A stretch of DNA of 64,000 bases from Cellvibrio sp. PSBB023. Lineage in GTDB: Bacteria; Pseudomonadota; Gammaproteobacteria; Pseudomonadales; Cellvibrionaceae. A program made the translations under genes and the position numbers. Under the pieces are notes generated by a model. That model was not told the DNA's origin. It ran no database searches and was given only the letters and a program-made list of their open reading frames with translations. Below are positions 19,551 to 27,953 of the stretch, one piece after another. The stretch covers positions 4,209,501-4,273,500 of the forward strand of contig NZ_CP019799.1 of the NCBI RefSeq assembly GCF_002007605.1, read 5' to 3'. The first letter of the stretch is position 1. Every line of letters starts with the position of its first letter.

Positions 19551-20198
19551 TTATGCGTCTTCTGTGCGCGGCCATGTAGGCTTGGCGCTAAACCAGAACT
19601 CCGGTTTTAAACCAATCAAACGATAAACGCCTTGCGGCAAATCCTGTTTGACATTGACTATGTTGCGGGTCACCTGTGCGTGGCTAATTGCACCTTGCAC
19701 ATACTGCTGCATCAGGCGCGCAATTTGTTCAATGTCTTGCTCGGGGGATTCAAGCAAATAATTGCCATCTTTTAAACTGCGAACCAGTGCTTGATTGTAT
19801 TTCGCACCGCGCTCAGTCATCAGCTGCAGTGTGTCGGTGATGCGCGTGTCGCCGCAGCCGGTTTGCATACCCGCGCTAAACATGGCGCAGCCGGGGACAT
19901 TGTCTTTGTCATCCCCCAGTTTGTTGATGTAAATAAACTGCAGCCAATTTTCCAACTGTTCCAATGGGGTATTGATGGGGGACAGGATACAGTCCAGATC
20001 CCGACGAATCACATCCCAATGGTGAGTGGTTGCCTCGCAAAAAAGCTCCGCTTTGGATTCAAAGTGGTGATAGAAGCTCCCCTTGGTTACGCCCGCTTGT
20101 TTGCAGATTTCATTCACGCCCACAGAGTTGTAGTTGCTGTTCCAAATCAGGTTCAGCGCGGTTTCCAGTAGCAAAGTGCGGGTATCTGTAGTGCTCAT
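19551..20198 (-). CDS. TetR-family repressor, probably of the adjacent RND operon
   Basis: The 215-aa protein has an N-terminal TetR helix-turn-helix (TALNLIWNSNYNSVGVNEICKQ, then AGVTKGSFYHHFESKAELF) and a variable ligand domain. I chose ATG 20198, just before TRTLLLETAL; the upstream open frame overlaps the promoter region. It is divergent from a complete RND efflux operon. Matching 16-bp operators lie beside its own start and inside the efflux promoter, which supports repression of both. Confidence 0.9.
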   Translation of the reverse strand: MSTTDTRTLLLETALNLIWNSNYNSVGVNEICKQAGVTKGSFYHHFESKAELFCEATTHHWDVIRRDLDCILSPINTPLEQLENWLQFIYINKLGDDKDNVPGCAMFSAGMQTGCGDTRITDTLQLMTERGAKYNQALVRSLKDGNYLLESPEQDIEQIARLMQQYVQGAISHAQVTRNIVNVKQDLPQGVYRLIGLKPEFWFSAKPTWPRTEDA

Positions 20199-20233
20199 AA
20201 GCTGGATTCTCGTACAAACGTTATGGTTATTAT

Positions 20234-20249
20234 GATACCGGGTGGTATG
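20234..20249. promoter_or_regulatory. TetR operator near the repressor gene
   Basis: GATACC-GGGT-GGTATG, an inverted repeat of hexamers separated by 4 bp. It lies 36 bp upstream of the repressor's start and matches the site at 20415-20430, which implies autoregulation. Confidence 0.6.
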
Positions 20250-20406
20250 TTTTTCAATCGCAAGCTTGCGCCTTGCTGGGGCAGTATGCCACTTATTCTG
20301 CTCCATATTAACTCCCTCTATGTGCCGACCCCCTTGATTTTACTCACTTTTCTGAGCTGGCTGCCGCCCAGATTTTGCGCACCATAAAAACAAAATAAAA
20401 AATTTG

Positions 20407-20436
20407 TTGACCACCATACCTACCGGTATGTATAGT
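20407..20436 (+). promoter_or_regulatory. RND operon promoter overlapped by a TetR operator
   Basis: TTGACC (20407-20412) and TATAGT (20431-20436) are 18 bp apart. The perfect inverted repeat CATACC-TACC-GGTATG occupies 20415-20430, exactly the spacer. A bound repressor would block RNA polymerase. Confidence 0.7.
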
Positions 20437-20526
20437 TTTCCGAAATGACCCGTTTAACCCCGCCGATTTTGTATCCAGGGAGTTTTACCCAGGCATTATT
20501 TTGCTCAGGAGCAACAGGAGACTATC

Positions 20527-21696
20527 ATGAGTAGCAGTATTTCCCCTCGCAAGTTCTTAACTTATGGCGCTCTGGCCATACTCACAGGTATAGCTGGCTT
20601 TCATTACATAACGGGCGTTGCCGCTTCGGCCCCTGCTGCCGTACCGCCTGCTCCCGCTGTGGATGTAATGGTGCTGGCGCCTCAGGAGATCCGTACCTGG
20701 GCCAGTTTTTCCGGACGTTTGGCGCCAGTTGAAAGTGCCGCAATCAAGCCGCTGGTGAGCGGCACTATCCAGCAGGTGCTCTTCACCGAAGGCCAGCAAG
20801 TGAAAAAAGGTCAGCCACTGTTTGTGATTGATCCGCGTCCGCATCAGGCATCGGTTCAGCGCGCACAGGCACAACTGGCGACGGCCCAATCCCGCGCCAA
20901 GCTGGCACAGGATGAACTCAGTCGTGCCCAGCAATTGATTGCCGCCAAATTGGTCTCGCAAAGTATTTATGACTCGGCGTTGAGCACCCATCAGGTTGCG
21001 CAGGCCGATGTAAAGCAAGCGGAAGCGGCCTTGAGTCAGGCAAAGCTGGATTTGGAATACGCCCACATTAGTGCGCCAATCAGCGGTCGTGTTGGTCGCG
21101 CGGAATTAACGGTAGGCAATGTGGTAGAGGCGGGAGCCAATGCGCCGCTGCTTACCCAAATTGTTGCCAACGACAAGCTTTACGCCGAGTTTAATGTGGA
21201 TGAAGCGACATACATTCAATTTGTGCGCAACACCAAAAATACACAATTAATGCCGGTGGAATTAACACTCGCCAGCGATACCAGTGTGGTTTATCAGGGC
21301 AATATCAGTGCCTTTGATAATCGCCTGGATACCAACAGCGGCACCATTCGTGCACGCGCCATTGTCGACAACAATGATGGTGCATTAACGGCGGGAATGT
21401 TTGCCACAGTGCGTTTGGGGTCGGCTGAAAAAATTCAGGCGTTATTAGTGCCCGAGCGCGCTATTGGCACCAACCAGAGCAAAAAGTTTGTATTGGTTGT
21501 GGATGAAAATAACACGGCAACTTATCGCGAAGTAACACCCGGTGAACATCACCAAGGGCAGCGCGTTATCCTCTCAGGTGTGGCGGCGGGTGATAAGGTG
21601 ATTGTGAATGGTTTGTCCCATGTGCGCCCCAATTCCACCGTTAATCCCAGTGTGACCCAAGCGATCGATGCAACCGTTGTTGCTGCCAATCATTAA
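20527..21696 (+). CDS. RND efflux periplasmic adaptor (membrane fusion protein)
   Basis: Periplasmic linker of a tripartite pump. It has an N-terminal membrane anchor or signal sequence, the lipoyl half-motifs (IKPLVSGTIQQVLFTEGQQVKKGQPLF and SAPISGRVGRAELTVGN) flanking an alpha-hairpin rich in Ala and Gln, and beta-barrel and membrane-proximal domains. The 389-aa size is typical. There is no lipobox Cys. First gene of a three-gene operon. Confidence 0.94.
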   Translation: MSSSISPRKFLTYGALAILTGIAGFHYITGVAASAPAAVPPAPAVDVMVLAPQEIRTWASFSGRLAPVESAAIKPLVSGTIQQVLFTEGQQVKKGQPLFVIDPRPHQASVQRAQAQLATAQSRAKLAQDELSRAQQLIAAKLVSQSIYDSALSTHQVAQADVKQAEAALSQAKLDLEYAHISAPISGRVGRAELTVGNVVEAGANAPLLTQIVANDKLYAEFNVDEATYIQFVRNTKNTQLMPVELTLASDTSVVYQGNISAFDNRLDTNSGTIRARAIVDNNDGALTAGMFATVRLGSAEKIQALLVPERAIGTNQSKKFVLVVDENNTATYREVTPGEHHQGQRVILSGVAAGDKVIVNGLSHVRPNSTVNPSVTQAIDATVVAANH

Positions 21697-21825
21697 GCGT
21701 TTCCCTTAGTCAATTTTTGTGTGTAGGTCGATGTGCTGGTGTATTTCACCAGCACTCTCCAAACGCATCCGTTATTTCATTGTTTTTCTTTTGCTTTTAT
21801 ACAGCCATTAGCAGGCAGGCTCACC

Positions 21826-24800
21826 ATGAACATATCCAAATTTTTTGTGGATCGTCCCATTTTTGCCGGCGTGATTTCACTGTTGATTTTTATCGCCGGT
21901 TTACTCGCCATGTTTCAATTGCCCATTTCGGAATACCCGGATGTATCGCCTCCATCGGTCGTGGTGAGTGCGTCTTACCCCGGCGCTAACCCGAAAGTCA
22001 TTGCCGAAACGGTTGCAACGCCGTTGGAAGAGCAGTTGGCGGGCACTGAAAATATGTTGTACATGTTTTCGCAGGCCACTACCGATGGTCGCTTGACGTT
22101 GACTGTCACTTTTAAAATCGGCACCGACGTTGACCTCGCGCAACAGATGGTACAAAACCGTGTTTCCCAAGCGCTGCCACGTTTGCCGGATGTCACCCGC
22201 CAGCGCGGTGTTACCGTGGTAAAAAGCTCGCCCGATTTAACCATGGTGGTGCATTTAATTTCGCCGGATAAAAGTTACGACGAACTTTATTTGCGCAACT
22301 ATGCGCTCATGAATATCAAAGATGAGCTCGCCAAAGTGACCGGTGTAGGCCAGGTGCGTTTGTTTGGTTCAGGCGATTACGCCATGCGTATCTGGTTAAA
22401 CCCGGAAACTATCGCCGAGAAAAATCTCACCGCTAATGACGTAGTCAATGCGATTCGCGAACAAAACGTACAAGTTGCTGCCGGTATGATCGGTGGTGCA
22501 CCCGTCACCGATTTGGTGGATGTGCAATTACCCATCAATGCTAAAGGTCGTTTGGATAACCCGGAAGAATTTGGCGAAATTATTATCCGCGCGGGCGCTA
22601 CTGGTGAAATTACTCGCTTGAAAGATGTGGCGCGCATTGAAATGGGTGCGTCAGAATTTAGCTTGAATGCCATGTTGGATAACCAACCGGCGGTGGCAAT
22701 TCCTATTTTCCAATCGCCCGGCGCCAATGCCATTCAAATTTCCGATGCGGTGCGCTCTACCATGGCGCAGTTGTCCGAGCGTTTTCCGGCGGGTGTAGAA
22801 TACAAAGTGGTTTACGACCCTACCATTTTTGTTAAAAGCTCAATCAATGCGGTGATCAAAACCCTGCTGGAAGCACTGGCTTTGGTAGTGGTAGTGGTGA
22901 TTCTATTTTTGCAAACCTGGCGCGCGTCTATTATTCCGCTGCTTGCCGTTCCTGTTTCAATCATCGGTACCTTTTCGTTGATGTGGGCTTTCGGCTTTTC
23001 GATTAACACCTTGTCTCTGTTCGGTTTGGTATTGGCGATTGGTATCGTGGTGGATGATGCCATCGTGGTAGTAGAAAACGTTGAGCGAAATATCGAAGAA
23101 GGTTTAACGCCGCTGGCCGCAACTTATAAAGCCATGCAAGAAGTGAGCGGGCCGATCATTGCAATTTCCCTGACCTTGGTAGCGGTATTTGTACCCATCG
23201 CGTTTGTCAGTGGTTTGACCGGTCAGTTCTATCAACAATTTGCGTTAACTATTGCAATCTCTACCGTGATCTCTGCCATTAACTCGCTGACATTAAGCCC
23301 GGCATTGGCTGCGATTTTGTTAAAAAGTCACGATGCACCCAAAGATCGCCTGACGCGCATTATGGATAAACTCTTTGGTCGCTTTTTTGGTTGGTTTAAT
23401 CGCAGTTTTAATCGCGCCTCCGGTGATTACTCAACCAAAGTCGGGAAATTATTAGGCCGCAAAGCAATGGCTGTAGGCGTTTATGCGGTGCTGCTGGCGG
23501 TGACGGCGGTCGGTTTTAATATTATTCCCAAAGGCTTTGTGCCCGCGCAGGATAAACAATATTTGATCGCTTTCGCCCAGCTGCCCGATGGCGCCACTCT
23601 GGCGCGCACTGAGCAAGTCATCCGTGAAATGGGTGAGATTGGTTTGGCCGAAGCCGGTGTGGAAAGTGCAGTGCAATTTCCAGGCTTGAGTATTAACGGT
23701 TTCACCAATAGCTCCAGTGCCGGCATTGTGTTTTTAACGCTGGATGCGTTTGATGAGCGCAATGGTACAGATTTATCTGCTGCCGCTATTTCACAAAAAC
23801 TGCAAATGAAATTTGCCGGTATTGAAGAGGCATTTATTGCGGTATTCCCGCCTCCGCCAGTACGAGGATTGGGAACTACCGGCGGTTTTAAATTGCAAAT
23901 TGAAGACCGCGCTGGTTTGGGTTACGAAAAGCTGGCAGAAGTAGTTGCGCAGGTGCAACAAAAAGCCATGCAGCGCCCGGAATTGGCGAGTGTGTTTTCC
24001 AACTACAAAATCAATGTGCCGCAATTGTATGCCGATGTGGATCGCACCAAAGCCAAACAACTGGGCCTGAATGTAAAAGAAATCTTTGACACCATGCAAA
24101 TCTATTTGGGGTCGCTCTATGTGAATGATTTCAATCAATTTGGTCGCACCTATCAAGTGATAACCCAGGCTGATGCGGAATATCGTAATACACCATCGGA
24201 TGCATTGAATTTAAAAGTACGCAATGTGCAAGGCGATATGGTGCCGCTGGGTGCAGTCTTGTCGATGCAAGAAAGTTATGGTCCTGAAAGTGCGGCGCAT
24301 TACAACGGTTATCTGGCGGCGGATATTAACGGCAATGCAGCTCCCGGCTATTCCAGTGGCCAGGCGCAGGATGCGATTGACGAAATCTTGGATGAAGTCC
24401 TGCCCTCCGGCATTGTGTATGAATGGACTGACTTGACCTATCAGGAAGTGCTGGCGGGCAATACAGCGATTTATATTTTGCCACTGTGTCTGTTGTTGGT
24501 GTTCCTGGTGCTGGCCGCACAGTATGAAAGCTTGGCATTGCCACTGGTAGTGGTGACTATTGTTCCGCTCTCCATTTTGTCTGCCCTCTTTGGTGTGTGG
24601 ATCACTAATGGCGACAACAATATCTTCACCCAAATCAGTTTGTTTGTGCTCGCCGGGCTTGCCAGTAAAAACGCCATTCTGATTGTGGAATTTGCGCGCG
24701 AATTGGAGCAGCGCGGCATGGCAACTTACGAGGCAGCAATTACCGCCAGCCGTATGCGTTTGCGCCCGATTTTAATGACCTCATTTGCGTTCATCATGGG

Positions 24801-25035
24801 GGTTTTGCCAATGGTGTTCTCCAGCGGCGCTGGTGCAGAAATGCGCAGTGTTATGGGCATCGCGGTTTTCTCTGGCATGTTAGGTGTTACTTTCTTTGGC
24901 TTGTTCTTTACGCCGATGTTTTATGTGTTGTTGCGCAAGCTGGAAGGCAAGCGCAATTATAAAGTCGACGGTAAAGATGCATTTTTACCTGCAGAACATT
25001 CTGCTGTTGCAAACCATAAGGAGTTGCAATCATGA
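21826..25035 (+). CDS. RND efflux inner-membrane transporter (HAE1 type, 1069 aa)
   Basis: Proton-driven drug exporter. The start MNISKFFVDRPIFAGVIS is the canonical HAE1 N terminus, so ATG 21826 is chosen although the frame is open upstream. Visible marks are PISEYPDVSPPSVVV, the TM4 motif LVLAIGIVVDDAIVVVENVERN with the two essential Asp, and the C-terminal GLASKNAILIVEFA. Its substrates are unknown; the gene order and divergent TetR resemble multidrug pumps. It overlaps the next gene by ATGA. Confidence 0.95.
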   Translation: MNISKFFVDRPIFAGVISLLIFIAGLLAMFQLPISEYPDVSPPSVVVSASYPGANPKVIAETVATPLEEQLAGTENMLYMFSQATTDGRLTLTVTFKIGTDVDLAQQMVQNRVSQALPRLPDVTRQRGVTVVKSSPDLTMVVHLISPDKSYDELYLRNYALMNIKDELAKVTGVGQVRLFGSGDYAMRIWLNPETIAEKNLTANDVVNAIREQNVQVAAGMIGGAPVTDLVDVQLPINAKGRLDNPEEFGEIIIRAGATGEITRLKDVARIEMGASEFSLNAMLDNQPAVAIPIFQSPGANAIQISDAVRSTMAQLSERFPAGVEYKVVYDPTIFVKSSINAVIKTLLEALALVVVVVILFLQTWRASIIPLLAVPVSIIGTFSLMWAFGFSINTLSLFGLVLAIGIVVDDAIVVVENVERNIEEGLTPLAATYKAMQEVSGPIIAISLTLVAVFVPIAFVSGLTGQFYQQFALTIAISTVISAINSLTLSPALAAILLKSHDAPKDRLTRIMDKLFGRFFGWFNRSFNRASGDYSTKVGKLLGRKAMAVGVYAVLLAVTAVGFNIIPKGFVPAQDKQYLIAFAQLPDGATLARTEQVIREMGEIGLAEAGVESAVQFPGLSINGFTNSSSAGIVFLTLDAFDERNGTDLSAAAISQKLQMKFAGIEEAFIAVFPPPPVRGLGTTGGFKLQIEDRAGLGYEKLAEVVAQVQQKAMQRPELASVFSNYKINVPQLYADVDRTKAKQLGLNVKEIFDTMQIYLGSLYVNDFNQFGRTYQVITQADAEYRNTPSDALNLKVRNVQGDMVPLGAVLSMQESYGPESAAHYNGYLAADINGNAAPGYSSGQAQDAIDEILDEVLPSGIVYEWTDLTYQEVLAGNTAIYILPLCLLLVFLVLAAQYESLALPLVVVTIVPLSILSALFGVWITNGDNNIFTQISLFVLAGLASKNAILIVEFARELEQRGMATYEAAITASRMRLRPILMTSFAFIMGVLPMVFSSGAGAEMRSVMGIAVFSGMLGVTFFGLFFTPMFYVLLRKLEGKRNYKVDGKDAFLPAEHSAVANHKELQS

Positions 25036-26483
25036 ATATTCCATCCCTCTTTATAAAAGGGTTTGTCGTGGCGGTGCTACCTGCCATGATCAGTGCTTGC
25101 CACAGTTTTAAATCAGTAGAGCAGTCGGCACAGCTCGCCACTATCCAACCGGCTCCGGCGGCTTTTGTGCTGCCTGCCAAAGCCAATGAGCAACAACCTG
25201 TCGCCGCATGGTGGGCGCAATTAAATGACGAGCAGTTAAATCAGCTTATTGCGGATTCACTGCAACAAAATCATTCAATTCGTATCGCGCAGGCATCATT
25301 GGCGGAGTCCCGTGCATTGCTGCGCAACAGTAAGTTGGATCGCTACCCCAAGGTTGAAGCAAGCCTGAGCGGTGTGCGCCAACGGCAAAGTGCTGATGTG
25401 GTCGGCGATGTAGATTCGCGTATTAGCGAATCCTACCAAGCCGGTTTTGATGCGAGCTGGGAGCTGGATATTTTTGGCCGCGTGCGCAATGGTGTGAAAT
25501 TATCCAAGGCGCAACTCGCTGCGCGCGAGGCCGATTTACAGGCCGCGCAGGTAAGTATTACGGCAGAAGTTGCCAGCGCCTATATCAGTTTGCGCGGCAA
25601 TCAATATTTATTGGATGTTGCCCTGCGCAATGTACTGAATCAACAGGAGACGCTGGAACTTGCCCAGCGATTTTCCGAGGTGGGGCGAGGTGATCAATTG
25701 GATGTGGCGCGCGCCGAAGCGCAGTTGGAATTGACTCGCGCCAGTATTCCCGGTTTAAACGCCGATATTAATATTGCGTTAAACCGTATTGGCGTTTTGA
25801 CTGGAAAACCGACAGCTGAATTAAAAACAGCACTGGCGCTGGTGAAATCCCTGCCGCAAATTCCGGCATCGTTTGCAGTGGGTAATCCCACGGATTTATT
25901 AAAGCGTCGGCCGGATATTCGTCGTGCCGAGCAAGCCCTGGCAGGTGCGGTTGCGGAATACAATATTCGCGTAGCGGATTTGTACCCGAGTGTTACCTTC
26001 ACCGGTGGTTTGGGGTATTTGTCCAGTGATTGGACGCGCTTGGGCAATAGCAATACGGACACCTTTTTATTTTCGCCCCGCATTCAATGGGCAGCATTGA
26101 ACCTGGGCCGGGTAGATGCGCAAATCGATGCGGCTGATGCTCGCACCCAGGCGCGCATCGCCGAGTTTGAACAGAACGTTCTCACTGCGCTGGCAGAAAC
26201 CGACAATGCGCTGCAGAACTTTGCACGCGAGGAAGAGCGTCGTACAACCTTGCAGCGCGCTTTGCAGGCGAGCAATCAAGCGGCCTCTTTTGCGCGCAAG
26301 CGTTTTGAAGTGGGTAGCAGTGATTTCCTTACGGTATTGGATGCCGAGCGCTCGCAGTTAAATCTGAGTGCGCAGTTAGCGCAAAGCGATATGCAAGTCT
26401 TGTTAAATTTGATTGCAGTCTATAAATCCCTCGGTGGCGGTTGGGAATTTGCCCAGCAATCTGCGCTGGCTGCGCGCCACTAG
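25032..26483 (+). CDS. Outer-membrane efflux lipoprotein (OprM/NodT family)
   Basis: TolC-like channel of the pump. The N terminus has a lipoprotein signal with the Cys of ISACHSFKS. The paired OEP repeats are visible (AWWAQLNDEQLNQLI, SWELDIFGRVRNGVKLSKAQ, RRPDIRRAEQALAGAVAEYN, FLTVLDAERSQLNL). The 483-aa length is normal. Its start overlaps the stop of the transporter gene, so translation is probably coupled. Confidence 0.94.
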   Translation: MNIPSLFIKGFVVAVLPAMISACHSFKSVEQSAQLATIQPAPAAFVLPAKANEQQPVAAWWAQLNDEQLNQLIADSLQQNHSIRIAQASLAESRALLRNSKLDRYPKVEASLSGVRQRQSADVVGDVDSRISESYQAGFDASWELDIFGRVRNGVKLSKAQLAAREADLQAAQVSITAEVASAYISLRGNQYLLDVALRNVLNQQETLELAQRFSEVGRGDQLDVARAEAQLELTRASIPGLNADINIALNRIGVLTGKPTAELKTALALVKSLPQIPASFAVGNPTDLLKRRPDIRRAEQALAGAVAEYNIRVADLYPSVTFTGGLGYLSSDWTRLGNSNTDTFLFSPRIQWAALNLGRVDAQIDAADARTQARIAEFEQNVLTALAETDNALQNFAREEERRTTLQRALQASNQAASFARKRFEVGSSDFLTVLDAERSQLNLSAQLAQSDMQVLLNLIAVYKSLGGGWEFAQQSALAARH

Positions 26484-26533
26484 GATAGGTGCCTCGCTGC
26501 GCACCTTGTAAGGCCTGAAATGTTTTCTTTTTT

Positions 26534-26569
26534 GCCCGTGACTGTCCCCTTACAGTCATGGGCTTTTTT
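26534..26569 (+). terminator. Rho-independent terminator after the RND operon
   Basis: GCCCGTGACTGT and ACAGTCATGGGC pair across a short loop, followed by six T. Confidence 0.9.
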
Positions 26570-26658
26570 CTGTGGGGCGCTATACTAGCCACAACGTGAA
26601 ACCCCAGTGGCTGCCCCCATCTCATGGATATGGCGCCCTGTTAATGAGTCGATATTCT

Positions 26659-27099
26659 ATGAACCCGGTTCAAATTAATTGTCCCCATTGTTTTTCCACT
26701 AACCGTTTGCCATCCGAGCGGCTGACCGACAAGCCCAATTGCGGTAAATGCAAGCGCCCGTTGTTTGTGGGCAAGCCGTTGGAGTTAAACCCGGGCAATG
26801 TCGCCAATACCTTGGACAAAAATGACATTCCGGTATTAGTAGATTGCTGGGCTCCCTGGTGTGGCCCCTGCCAAGGTTTCGCGCCGGTATTCGAACAATT
26901 GGCAGTGCAATCCGAGCCTTATTTGCGCTGTGCCAAACTCAATACCGAAGCGGTACCATCCATCGCCCAGCGCTGGGGTATTCGTAGTATTCCTACGCTG
27001 ATTTTATTTAAAGGCGGTAAAGAAGTGCAGCGCGTGTCTGGTGCTATGTCTTTACCACAATTGAAAGCCTGGCTGGTACAGGTGGGGGCGTTTGGTTAA
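26659..27099 (+). CDS. trxC: Thioredoxin 2 (TrxC)
   Basis: Cytoplasmic thioredoxin with an N-terminal zinc finger. Four Cys in two CxxC pairs (INCPHC and NCGKCKRP) bind zinc, and the redox site is WAPWCGPCQGFAP. The 146-aa size fits TrxC. I chose ATG 26659 because family members begin a few residues before the first Cys; ATG 26644 in the same frame is an alternative, and neither has a strong ribosome site. Confidence 0.9.
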   Translation: MNPVQINCPHCFSTNRLPSERLTDKPNCGKCKRPLFVGKPLELNPGNVANTLDKNDIPVLVDCWAPWCGPCQGFAPVFEQLAVQSEPYLRCAKLNTEAVPSIAQRWGIRSIPTLILFKGGKEVQRVSGAMSLPQLKAWLVQVGAFG

Positions 27100-27114
27100 G
27101 GGCAAACTAAATAT

Positions 27115-27143
27115 AAAAAAGCCAGCGGGTCGCTGGCTTTTTT
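27115..27143. terminator. Bidirectional terminator between trxC and the Crp/Fnr gene
   Basis: AGCCAGCG and CGCTGGCT form a stem with A6 on one side and T6 on the other. It serves two convergent genes. Confidence 0.9.
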
Positions 27144-27168
27144 CGGGAAATGAACGGGACAAAGGCTA

Positions 27169-27807
27169 TTACCAATAGCGCGGCAAATTTTTTTTAATTT
27201 CGATGTAACCCGTGTACTGCTCAATGTAACCGCCAATTAATAATTGCTTCATAATTCTGCTCACCATTTCGCGCGATGAGCCAACCATGTTGGCAATGTC
27301 CTGATGAGTCACTTTCGGGTTGTGGATGCGCTTGTCGCTATCGCATAACTTTTCCAGCGTGCTGCTCACACGTCCATATACATCCAGCAATGCCAAATCC
27401 TTTACGCTATCGGTCAGCTCGCGCACACGGCGCGTCAGCTCGGTAATCATCATCAGCGCAAAATCCGGGTATTCTCGCATCAATTCATGCACACTGGCTT
27501 TGGGCAGCATGAGCACTTCGCAATCGCTCAAGGTAATGACCGACGCCGAGCGCGGTTGACCATCCAGTAGCGACAGCTCACCAAAATAATCACCCTCCTG
27601 CATGTAATTCAAATTGACCTGGCGTCCTTCGTCATTGGTCAGGTAAGCGCTCACAGTTCCTTTGCGAATTACATACAAATGGCTCGACTCATCTCCCTCA
27701 GTCACCAGCACGGTATTTCTAGGGTATTTGCGCAATACGCTGTGCTTTTCCAGTTGGGCAAGATAGTGCGCCGGAACGGCAGCGAATAAACGGACGCTCT
27801 CTAACAT
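27169..27807 (-). CDS. Crp/Fnr-family transcription regulator (212 aa)
   Basis: Cyclic-nucleotide-binding fold followed by a winged helix. The sensor domain contains YFGELSLLDGQPRSASV, close to the cAMP-binding GELALLxxxPRxA pocket, so it may bind a cyclic nucleotide. The HTH reads HQDIANMVGSSREMVSRIMKQL. There are no FNR-type N-terminal cysteines. It is divergent from a nucleotide cyclase gene 147 bp away, so a signalling link is attractive but unproven. Confidence 0.9.
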   Translation of the reverse strand: MLESVRLFAAVPAHYLAQLEKHSVLRKYPRNTVLVTEGDESSHLYVIRKGTVSAYLTNDEGRQVNLNYMQEGDYFGELSLLDGQPRSASVITLSDCEVLMLPKASVHELMREYPDFALMMITELTRRVRELTDSVKDLALLDVYGRVSSTLEKLCDSDKRIHNPKVTHQDIANMVGSSREMVSRIMKQLLIGGYIEQYTGYIEIKKNLPRYW

Positions 27808-27953
27808 GGCGGTGTACTTCCCGGTAAAGAAAATGGATTGTTATTGTCATCAAAACACACAATAATCGCTACTACTTATGCCCGTTTTTAGCGGGCAAGG
27901 ATCATAATTCGGCATTAAATTTTCCCAATTGTCGCACGGAGAGCTATCGGCCT

